A DNA stretch of 64,000 bases from contig DERN01000003.1 of NCBI GenBank assembly GCA_002360925.1, positions 257,175-321,174 on the forward strand, read 5' to 3'. Position 1 is the first letter of the stretch. Every line of letters begins with the position of its first letter. The notes beneath the pieces are model-generated. The model was given only the letters and a program-made list of their open reading frames with translations. It was not told where the DNA came from and ran no database searches. Positions 35,033 to 42,213 of this stretch are shown piece after piece. The position numbers were made by a program, and so were the translations under genes. The stretch comes from Flavobacteriaceae bacterium UBA3339. Its GTDB lineage: Bacteria; Bacteroidota; Bacteroidia; Flavobacteriales; Flavobacteriaceae.

Positions 35033-35953
35033 CTATTTTAAATGAATAAACTGAGATTTTAGATTTTCTTTTTCGGCATATTTTAAAGCTTGTTCGCTTG
35101 CTTCTTTATTTCGATCTGCCGAAAGTATTTGAATTCCTTTTTCAAAAAACGACTCATATAATTGATCTCCGTTTGTTTTCGCGCTTTTATCCAAGTTTCC
35201 TAACGTTCCTAAAATCATGGGAATATTTTGCGATTTCATATAATCAACCGTTTTCGCCGAAGGTTCGGTTACGCCAACAAACGCTACTACTTGATTGATG
35301 TTTACACGATAATCTTTTAAACGTTCTATATCTTCTTTTCCGTTTGCCGAAACCGACATCCAAATATCCGAAGCGCGTTTATGGAAAGCGCGCGCCTGAT
35401 CAGCATTATACGTAATCACGATGCTGTAAGCTTCGGCATTATTCTTCCGAATACTTTCGATTATTTTTTCATACGGAACGCCGCGTTTCACATCTAACGT
35501 ATAAACTACTTTTCCTTTTCCCCATTTTAGCGCTTCGTCTAACGTCGGAATTTTAAAAGTTGTTTGTGTGTTTTTGTAATCTTTTAACTGAAAAGACTGG
35601 ATTTCGGAATACGTATAATCGCTTACAAAACCTTTTCCTGTTGTGGTTCGATCTAATTTATCGTCGTGCATTAAAACCAAAACCGAATCTTTTGTCATGG
35701 CAATATCGGTTTCAATAATCGCAGGTCCAAATATTGTTGCGCGTTCAAACGTTTCGATACAGTTTTCAGGAAATCCTTTCGAATCGCCACCTCGATGAGA
35801 AGAAACCAACGGATATTTCTCTGTTTTAAGCAAAGTTTCTAAATCAGCAGTTGAATTTAATTCGATATAATAGTTCTGATTCGTTTCTGTTTTTTTGTTT
35901 TCGCATGAAGTTAAAGCCAATGCTGCAAAAACCAAACTAATGTATTGTTTCAT
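35033..35953 (-). CDS. glycerophosphodiester phosphodiesterase family lipoprotein
   Basis: The 306-residue protein has a lipoprotein signal (LALTSC, cysteine C17) and a GDPD TIM-barrel: SSHRGG with the first catalytic histidine H53, FPENCIETFERA, ETDIAMTKDSVLVLMHDDKLDRTT with the second catalytic histidine, and TLDVKRG. The family hydrolyses glycerophosphodiesters to glycerol 3-phosphate and an alcohol. Here the enzyme would be anchored in the envelope. The conserved E and D metal ligands are present, so it looks active. Natural substrate unknown. Confidence 0.9.
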   Translation of the reverse strand: MKQYISLVFAALALTSCENKKTETNQNYYIELNSTADLETLLKTEKYPLVSSHRGGDSKGFPENCIETFERATIFGPAIIETDIAMTKDSVLVLMHDDKLDRTTTGKGFVSDYTYSEIQSFQLKDYKNTQTTFKIPTLDEALKWGKGKVVYTLDVKRGVPYEKIIESIRKNNAEAYSIVITYNADQARAFHKRASDIWMSVSANGKEDIERLKDYRVNINQVVAFVGVTEPSAKTVDYMKSQNIPMILGTLGNLDKSAKTNGDQLYESFFEKGIQILSADRNKEASEQALKYAEKENLKSQFIHLK

Positions 35954-35970
35954 ATTTTTTGTTTAAAGAT

Positions 35971-35995
35971 AAAAAAACGCTCAAAATTGAGCGTT
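35971..35995 (-). terminator. intrinsic terminator of the hemL operon
   Basis: A 9-bp perfect stem (35976-35984 with 35987-35995) followed on minus by a run of seven T. Confidence 0.78.
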
Positions 35996-35999
35996 AAAT

Positions 36000-37280
36000 T
36001 TATTTTGTAACTTCGGCTGTTGCCTTAATGGTTTCGTCTAAATCTTCGTAGGTTAAAGCATCTGTAATAAACCAGGTTTCGTAAGAAGAAGGCGCAATGT
36101 AAATACCGCGTTCTAACAATCCGTGAAAAAATGCTTTAAACTCAGGTGTATCTGCTTTTGCTGCATCTTCATAATTTTCAACCGCATTTTCACAAAAGAA
36201 AACCGAAATCATAGAACCTACTCTATTTATCACAAACGTTTTATTATTCTCGGTTAAAACCTTTCTTAAACCAGCTTCTAAATAAGCTGTTTTTTCTTCT
36301 AACCGATTGAATAATTCAGCGTCTTTATCAATTTCCTTCAACATCGTTAAACCTGCCGCCATTGCCAACGGATTTCCCGATAAAGTTCCTGCTTGATAAA
36401 CAGGTCCAACCGGCGCCAAATAATCCATAATTTCATTACGTGCTGCAAAAGCACCAACTGGCAATCCGCCACCGATTACTTTTCCAAAACACACAATATC
36501 AGCATTAACTCCGAACAATTCCTGAGCTCCGCCTTTTGCTAAACGGAAACCTGTCATTACTTCGTCAAAAATTAACAAAGCTCCGTTTGCATTACAAACT
36601 TCACGTAATTTTTGAAGGAAATTGTTTACAGGCGGAACACATCCCATATTTCCGGCAACCGGTTCCACAATAATACACGCAATTTCGCCTTTATTTGCTT
36701 GAAATAATTCGTTTACCGAACCTATATCATTATAATTTGCCAACAAGGTATCTTGCGCAGTTCCCTTGGTAACTCCAGGACTTGACGGAACACCAAAAGT
36801 AGATAATCCGCTTCCTGCAGCAATCAAAAACGAATCGGAATGACCATGATAACAGCCACGGAATTTAATAATCTTTTCGCGCTCTGTAAAACCTCTTGCT
36901 AAACGAACCGCACTCATACAAGCTTCGGTTCCAGAATTTACAAAACGAATTTTATCGATATTCGGAACCATTGAAACAGCTAATTTAGCAATTTCTGTTT
37001 CGATTGCAGTCGGAGTTCCAAATGAAGTTCCCATTTTTGTTTTTTCGATCACAGCATCAACAACCGGCTGATATGCGTGCCCTAAAAGCATTGGTCCCCA
37101 CGAATTAATGTAATCTATATAACGTTTATCGTCTTCGTCATACAGATAAGCGCCTTTTGCCTTTTTTACAAAAATCGGGGTTCCTCCTACAGATTTAAAA
37201 GCACGAACGGGAGAATTAACTCCTCCCGGTATATATTTTGAAGCTTCAACGAACAATTCGCTGCTACGTTTGTATAACAT
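36000..37280 (-). CDS. hemL: glutamate-1-semialdehyde 2,1-aminomutase
   Basis: HemL converts glutamate-1-semialdehyde to 5-aminolevulinate, the committed tetrapyrrole precursor, using PLP. The 426-residue protein shows GGVNSPVRAF at the N-terminus, NSGTEACMSAVRLAR, FDEVMTGFR and the PLP-binding lysine K267 in FGKVIGGGLPVG. It is the last gene of a four-gene minus-strand operon, starting two bases after the LysM lipoprotein gene. The partner genes are not tetrapyrrole genes, so the linkage is probably transcriptional convenience. Confidence 0.97.
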   Translation of the reverse strand: MLYKRSSELFVEASKYIPGGVNSPVRAFKSVGGTPIFVKKAKGAYLYDEDDKRYIDYINSWGPMLLGHAYQPVVDAVIEKTKMGTSFGTPTAIETEIAKLAVSMVPNIDKIRFVNSGTEACMSAVRLARGFTEREKIIKFRGCYHGHSDSFLIAAGSGLSTFGVPSSPGVTKGTAQDTLLANYNDIGSVNELFQANKGEIACIIVEPVAGNMGCVPPVNNFLQKLREVCNANGALLIFDEVMTGFRLAKGGAQELFGVNADIVCFGKVIGGGLPVGAFAARNEIMDYLAPVGPVYQAGTLSGNPLAMAAGLTMLKEIDKDAELFNRLEEKTAYLEAGLRKVLTENNKTFVINRVGSMISVFFCENAVENYEDAAKADTPEFKAFFHGLLERGIYIAPSSYETWFITDALTYEDLDETIKATAEVTK

Positions 37281-37282
37281 TA

Positions 37283-38197
37283 TTATTGAATTTTTATAGT
37301 TTGTCCTACACTTAAATTATTCGATTTTAGATTGTTCAACTGTTTTAAATTATCAACAGTTGAATTGAATTTTTGCGAGATTGCAAACAATGTATCTCCT
37401 GGCTGCACAGTATATGATGAAGAATTTTGTGCCAGTAAATTGTTCGTAGTTTCGATCGATTTAGGAGTAAAATGATAGTTTGATCCTAATACCTTTTGAT
37501 CGTATTCGTATAATTTATATCGCTCTATAATGCTGATTAATTTTTGCGGATAACGCGGATCTGTAGCATATCCGGCTTTTTTCAATCCTTTTGCCCAAGC
37601 AGTATAATCACTTTGATCTAATGTAAATAAGTTTTTGTAATATACGCGGTTTGCTAAAAACTCGGAGTGATCGTTGTAAGATTCTAATGCAGAATGATAT
37701 TTTCTAAAGCATTCGTCCGGAGCATCATCTGTATGCGAAACAGTTTCTCCCAACCATTCATCCTTACATTTAATTCCGAAATGATTATTTGCTGTTCTGC
37801 ATAAAGTTCCGTTTCCTGAGCCCGATTCTAAAATTCCTTGAGCCAATTTAATACTTGCCGGAATTCCGTACGTTTTCATACTTTGCATTGCAACTGGCGC
37901 ATAAAGTCCAATGTATTCTTCAACTGTATTTTTAGAAACGCTAATGTTCGAAGTTGCAACTAAAATCTCGGTTTCTTCTTTCTTTAAAAGTGGATTTGCA
38001 GGTTTGCTCAAAATTGTTTTTTCAACAATTGGCTTATTTTGTTTTTCGATTTCCGATTTCGTCTTAACAACTACTTTCTTTCTATTATCGCCATTTCCAT
38101 ATCCTTCAGCAATCTTATCTCTTACCTTTGTATTGTGTGCCGCGCTACATCCTATCAGCATAAATCCGGTTAGTACGATTGATAAAAATCTTTTCAT
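37283..38197 (-). CDS. glucosaminidase-LysM peptidoglycan hydrolase lipoprotein
   Basis: The 304-residue protein has a lipobox (GFMLIGC, cysteine C17), a linker, a GH73-type glucosaminidase domain (about 92-230, with IPASIKLAQGILESGSGNG, NNHFGIKCK and YHSALESYNDHSEFL) and a C-terminal LysM domain (about 258-303, YTVQPGDTLFAISQKFN). The family cleaves N-acetylglucosaminyl bonds in peptidoglycan; the glutamate in ILESG is the likely general acid. The envelope anchor and LysM place it on the cell wall. It overlaps the upstream ACC-deaminase-like gene by four bases. Confidence 0.9.
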   Translation of the reverse strand: MKRFLSIVLTGFMLIGCSAAHNTKVRDKIAEGYGNGDNRKKVVVKTKSEIEKQNKPIVEKTILSKPANPLLKKEETEILVATSNISVSKNTVEEYIGLYAPVAMQSMKTYGIPASIKLAQGILESGSGNGTLCRTANNHFGIKCKDEWLGETVSHTDDAPDECFRKYHSALESYNDHSEFLANRVYYKNLFTLDQSDYTAWAKGLKKAGYATDPRYPQKLISIIERYKLYEYDQKVLGSNYHFTPKSIETTNNLLAQNSSSYTVQPGDTLFAISQKFNSTVDNLKQLNNLKSNNLSVGQTIKIQ

Positions 38198-39078
38198 ATT
38201 TCAGCAATATTGGATTGAAGACCTTGTAAACCTCCTGTGTGTATTAATAAAATTTTTGAATCTGGTTTGAAATAACCTTTTGAAATTAAATCAAATACAC
38301 CAAAAAACAACTTCGATGTATAGACTGGATCCAAAGTTATTAAATATTTCTTAGAAAAGTGATGCATAAATTGCTTTAATTGCGTATTTATTTTCGCATA
38401 ACCTCCAAAATGATAATCAGTTACTAAATCCCAACGATCATTTTTTGTCCATTTTTGAATATCCTGAAACAGAAAATCGCCTTTTAAAGCGGGAAATCCC
38501 AAAACTTTTTGATGTTCGTAAGATGAATTGATGATTCCCGAAATAGTTCCGCCTGTTCCTACTGCACAACAAATAAAATCGAATGTTTTATCGTTTTCGG
38601 TTAAAATTTCTTCACAACCTTTTACAGCAAACTCGTTTGTTCCTCCTTCTGGAATCAAATAAAAATCGCCAAATTTTTCGTGTAATTGCCGAATAAAATC
38701 TTCTTGATGTTTTTCGCGATAAGCCGTTCTGGTAACAAATTCAAATTGCATTCCGTCTTCAAAAGCTTTTTTCAACGTCGGGTTTTCTAGATATTTATCC
38801 GCCAATTCATCGCCACGAATAACACCTAAAGTTTCAAAATCGTAATCACGTCCGGCTGCCGCAACTGCCGCAATATGATTCGAAAATGCACCCCCAAAAG
38901 TCAACAATTTATTTTTCCCTTGTCTTTTAGCTTCTTCTAAATTATAGTTCAGTTTTCGAAACTTATTTCCAGAAATTTCTTTGTGCAAAACATCTTCTCT
39001 TTTTACAAAAAGTTCAATATTATATGGATTTTCGAAATCTATTTTTTGATTAAAAGATTCTTGTTGCGGATTCATCAT
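38194..39078 (-). CDS. ACC deaminase/D-cysteine desulfhydrase family PLP enzyme
   Basis: The 294-residue fold-type II PLP enzyme has the Schiff-base lysine K39 in SGNKFRKLNY, a GGAFSNHIAAVAAAG loop, and the phosphate-binding CAVGTGGTISG. The family includes 1-aminocyclopropane-1-carboxylate deaminase and D-cysteine desulfhydrase; the shorter-than-usual protein (family about 330) and generic motifs do not tell which. D-cysteine desulfhydrase-like activity is the more common bacterial role. It overlaps both neighbours by four bases (ATGA), a sign of translational coupling. Confidence 0.86.
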   Translation of the reverse strand: MMNPQQESFNQKIDFENPYNIELFVKREDVLHKEISGNKFRKLNYNLEEAKRQGKNKLLTFGGAFSNHIAAVAAAGRDYDFETLGVIRGDELADKYLENPTLKKAFEDGMQFEFVTRTAYREKHQEDFIRQLHEKFGDFYLIPEGGTNEFAVKGCEEILTENDKTFDFICCAVGTGGTISGIINSSYEHQKVLGFPALKGDFLFQDIQKWTKNDRWDLVTDYHFGGYAKINTQLKQFMHHFSKKYLITLDPVYTSKLFFGVFDLISKGYFKPDSKILLIHTGGLQGLQSNIAEI

Positions 39079-39401
39079 ACGTAATGTAAAAAAGAAAATA
39101 AACGACGTTTTTTTAAATAATCTGGCTGATTTTCGAAACGATATGCTTCTTTTTCAAACGAAATATTTCGATAAGCTTGATGGATATTCCGATGCTTTAT
39201 CAATCGAATTAAAAACTCGATTCCGTACCAAATAAAAAAGAAGAGAATTAATAATTCTAATTGTTGCCGAATGTGGATTTTTTCGTGATTCAAAAACGTT
39301 GTGTTCTCTGCCCAAGATTTATCTCGAACAAAAACAAACGGAAAAAAAGTGATTCCTGAAAAATTCTTCGGAACCCAAAATTTCGAAATAATCAACCACA
39401 T
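39075..39401 (-). CDS. small membrane protein with HExxH motif, unknown function
   Basis: I know of no name for this 108-residue family, though similar proteins appear widespread in flavobacteria. It has an N-terminal hydrophobic stretch (IISKFWVPKNFSGITFFPFVFV), then an HEKIH motif (H39, E40, H43) followed at once by a transmembrane helix (about 48-68) and a YRNISFEKEAYRFE segment (E83, E85) about 40 residues later. HExxH plus a downstream glutamate is the layout of zinc gluzincin peptidases such as the BlaR1/M56 group, so a minimal membrane metallopeptidase is possible but unproven. It is first in the operon, with a promoter box at 39416-39423. Confidence 0.7.
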   Translation of the reverse strand: MWLIISKFWVPKNFSGITFFPFVFVRDKSWAENTTFLNHEKIHIRQQLELLILFFFIWYGIEFLIRLIKHRNIHQAYRNISFEKEAYRFENQPDYLKKRRLFSFLHYV

Positions 39402-39415
39402 GATGCAAATTTACA

Positions 39416-39423
39416 ATATAACA
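39416..39423 (-). promoter_or_regulatory. promoter -7 box of the HExxH-hemL operon (TAAATTTG)
   Basis: Exact TAnnTTTG match on minus, 14 bases upstream of the start at 39401, in a 65-base divergent region. Confidence 0.5.
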
Positions 39424-39454
39424 GAAATTTAAGCTAAAACATGCTGTTAATTAT

Positions 39455-39462
39455 TAAATTTG
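39455..39462 (+). promoter_or_regulatory. promoter -7 box of the DUF5522-hutU gene (TAAATTTG)
   Basis: Exact TAnnTTTG match on plus, ending only four bases before the ATG at 39467. Transcription would then begin at or next to the start codon, making the message essentially leaderless. Confidence 0.5.
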
Positions 39463-39466
39463 TAAA

Positions 39467-41632
39467 ATGAAGATAGATTTAATAGAAGGCGAAGATTTTT
39501 ACCTTTCTGAAAGAGGTTTTCGTATTTTTACAGAGAAATACCTTTTAAATCGTGGATATTGCTGTATGAGCGGTTGTAAACACTGTCCGTATGGTTTTAA
39601 CAAATTAGTAGATCAGATTCGAAAAAAGCAAAAAATAAAAACTATGACATTTCAAGAAGAAATACTTCAAGGAATTCCGGATGTTTTACCAACACTTCCG
39701 GTTTATGACACCACAATAAATCACGCACCAAAGCGTAAAGAAATACTTACAAACGAAGAAAAAGAATTGGCTTTACGTAATGCTTTGCGTTATTTTGAAC
39801 CAAAACATCACGCAACGTTACTTCCCGAATTTAAAGACGAATTAGAAAAATACGGTCGTATTTATATGTATCGTTTGCGTCCGCAATATAAAATGTATGC
39901 GCGCGATATTAATGAATATCCTGGGAAATCGTTACAAGCAAAAGCGATTCAAATGATGATTCAAAACAATTTGGATTATACTGTAGCGCAACATCCTCAT
40001 GAATTAATTACATATGGCGGAAACGGAGCTGTTTTTAGCAACTGGGCGCAATATTTATTAACCATGAAATATTTAGGCGAAATGACCGATGAACAAACGT
40101 TGGTTATGTATTCGGGGCATCCAATGGGATTATTTCCTTCGCACGCAAATGCGCCACGCGTTGTGGTTACTAACGGAATGATGATACCGAATTATTCAAA
40201 ACCGGACGATTGGGAAAAATTCAACGCTTTAGGCGTAACACAATACGGACAAATGACTGCGGGATCGTATATGTATATTGGTCCGCAAGGAATTGTTCAC
40301 GGAACAACCATCACAGTTTTAAACGGATTTAGAAAAATAAACAAGCAACCAAAAGGAAATTTATTTGTTACTTCTGGTTTAGGCGGAATGAGTGGTGCGC
40401 AGCCAAAAGCTGGAACTATTGCAGGTTGTATCACAGTTTGTGCCGAAGTAAATCCTAAAATCACAAAAATTCGTCACGAACAAGGATGGATTCATGAAGT
40501 AATTGAAAATTTAGATGAATTGGTTACAAGAGTAAAAAAAGCTCAAGAAAACCAAGAAGTTGTTTCTATTGCTTATTTAGGAAATATAGTAGATGTTTGG
40601 GAGAAATTCGATCAAGCAAATCTTCATATCGATTTAGGTTCAGATCAAACTTCGTTGCACAATCCTTGGGCTGGCGGTTATTATCCAGCAGATCAATCGT
40701 TTGAAGAATCGAATAAAATGATGGCAGAACAACCTGAATTATTCAAAGAAAAAGTTCAAGAAACCTTGCGTCGTCACGCAGCAGCAATTAACAAACACAC
40801 AGCAAAAGGAACGTATTTCTTCGATTACGGAAATGCCTTTTTATTAGAAGCTTCGCGTGCGGGAGCCGATGTTATGAATCCAAATCCTACATTAGGTCGC
40901 GAATTCAAATACCCTTCGTATGTACAGGATATTATGGGACCAATGTGTTTTGATTACGGTTTTGGGCCTTTCCGTTGGGTTTGTGCTTCGAATAATCCGG
41001 AAGATTTACAAAAAACCGATGATATTGCGTGCAATGTTTTAGAAGAAATGATTAAAACATCTCCTGAAGAAATCCAACAACAAATGAAAGATAACATTCA
41101 GTGGATTCGTGGAGCGCAAGAAAATAAATTGGTTGTAGGTTCACAAGCTCGTATTTTATATGCCGATGCAGAAGGACGCATGAAAATTGCCAAGGCATTT
41201 AATAATGCTATTAATGAAGGAAAAATTGGTCCGGTTGTTTTAGGACGCGATCATCACGATGTTTCAGGAACTGATTCGCCTTACCGCGAAACTTCAAACA
41301 TTTACGATGGTTCTCGTTTTACAGCAGATATGGCAATTCACAATGTAATTGGCGATAGCTTCCGTGGTGCAACTTGGGTTTCTATTCACAATGGCGGCGG
41401 CGTTGGTTGGGGCGAAGTAATTAACGGCGGTTTTGGTATGCTTCTTGATGGAACAAAAGAAGCTGAAAATCGCTTGAAATCGATGCTTTTCTGGGATGTA
41501 AACAACGGAATTTCAAGAAGGAGCTGGGCAAGAAACGAAGGTGCTGTTTTTGCGATAAAACGTGCAATGGAAGCAGAACCAAATTTAAAAGTGACTTTGC
41601 CGAATTTTGTAGATGATAAACTATTCAAATAA
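39467..41632 (+). CDS. hutU: urocanate hydratase with N-terminal DUF5522 domain
   Basis: Urocanate hydratase adds water to urocanate in histidine breakdown, using NAD+ as a tightly bound electrophile. Residues 60-721 are a full enzyme (ITYGGNGAVFSNWAQYL, YSGHPMGLFPS, GMSGAQPKAG, and the C-terminal GRDHHDVSGTDSPYRET block). The first 59 residues are a complete DUF5522 domain (EGEDFYLSERGFRIFTEKYLLNRGYCCMSGCKHCPYGF, given here in two parts: the first ending YLLNRG, the second starting with C32-C33 and closing with C37 and C40), normally a separate small protein with a likely metal-binding CC...CxHC site. No stop lies between them. An ATG at 39644 (residue 60) matches the usual hutU start, so two products are possible. 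No other hut gene is adjacent. Confidence 0.88.
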   Translation: MKIDLIEGEDFYLSERGFRIFTEKYLLNRGYCCMSGCKHCPYGFNKLVDQIRKKQKIKTMTFQEEILQGIPDVLPTLPVYDTTINHAPKRKEILTNEEKELALRNALRYFEPKHHATLLPEFKDELEKYGRIYMYRLRPQYKMYARDINEYPGKSLQAKAIQMMIQNNLDYTVAQHPHELITYGGNGAVFSNWAQYLLTMKYLGEMTDEQTLVMYSGHPMGLFPSHANAPRVVVTNGMMIPNYSKPDDWEKFNALGVTQYGQMTAGSYMYIGPQGIVHGTTITVLNGFRKINKQPKGNLFVTSGLGGMSGAQPKAGTIAGCITVCAEVNPKITKIRHEQGWIHEVIENLDELVTRVKKAQENQEVVSIAYLGNIVDVWEKFDQANLHIDLGSDQTSLHNPWAGGYYPADQSFEESNKMMAEQPELFKEKVQETLRRHAAAINKHTAKGTYFFDYGNAFLLEASRAGADVMNPNPTLGREFKYPSYVQDIMGPMCFDYGFGPFRWVCASNNPEDLQKTDDIACNVLEEMIKTSPEEIQQQMKDNIQWIRGAQENKLVVGSQARILYADAEGRMKIAKAFNNAINEGKIGPVVLGRDHHDVSGTDSPYRETSNIYDGSRFTADMAIHNVIGDSFRGATWVSIHNGGGVGWGEVINGGFGMLLDGTKEAENRLKSMLFWDVNNGISRRSWARNEGAVFAIKRAMEAEPNLKVTLPNFVDDKLFK

Positions 41633-41639
41633 AAATATC

Positions 41640-42179
41640 ATGAAACTATTCAAATTTTTACCGTTACTTTCTGTACTGTTTCTTGCTTCGTGTAGTTCAG
41701 TGCAAGTTTCTACAGATTATGATAATTCTGTAAACTTTAGTCAGTTTAAAACATATGCTTTTATGAAAGACGGAGTGGATAAAATCAATATTTCCGACTT
41801 GGACAAAAAACGTATTCTAAAAGCAATAGATGAAGAAATGACTTCTAAGGGTTATGCTAAAAGCGAAAATCCCGATTTGTTGATTAATTTATTCACAGAC
41901 GCCAAACAAGTTGTAAATGTAAATACATATTACGGCGGTTGGGGTTATTATGGATATTACCGCCCTTGGGGATGGAATCCTTGGATGATGGGACCAGGAT
42001 ATCAATCGGTTTCTACTTCTACACAAGGAATTCTTTTTGTTGATGTTTTAAAAGCAGATAATAAAGAGTTGATTTGGCAAGGAAAAGGATCGGGTTATTT
42101 AACCACGAACCAAAACAAAAAAGACGCTAGAATTAAAGAATTTGTAACAAAAGTTTTAGAAACATTTCCAAGTAAATAA
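41640..42179 (+). CDS. DUF4136 family lipoprotein
   Basis: The 179-residue protein has a lipobox (FLASC, cysteine C18) and a DUF4136 domain (VQVSTDYDNSVNFSQFKTYAF, ILKAIDEEMTSKGYAKSENPDLLINLF, and a tyrosine/glycine/tryptophan-rich middle, then GILFVDVLKADNKELIWQGKGSG). The family is envelope-located with unknown function. An ATG at 41613 would extend it into hutU, but the ATG at 41640, seven bases after the hutU stop, starts the signal peptide directly. It probably shares the hutU transcript. Confidence 0.87.
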   Translation: MKLFKFLPLLSVLFLASCSSVQVSTDYDNSVNFSQFKTYAFMKDGVDKINISDLDKKRILKAIDEEMTSKGYAKSENPDLLINLFTDAKQVVNVNTYYGGWGYYGYYRPWGWNPWMMGPGYQSVSTSTQGILFVDVLKADNKELIWQGKGSGYLTTNQNKKDARIKEFVTKVLETFPSK

Positions 42180-42213
42180 AAAAAGCCTCAAACTTAAAGT
42201 TTGAGGCTTTTTT
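42179..42213. terminator. bidirectional intrinsic terminator
   Basis: A 17-base self-complementary arm pair (42179-42195 with 42197-42213) between the convergent DUF4136 and ABC-F genes. It overlaps both stop codons. Confidence 0.88.
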
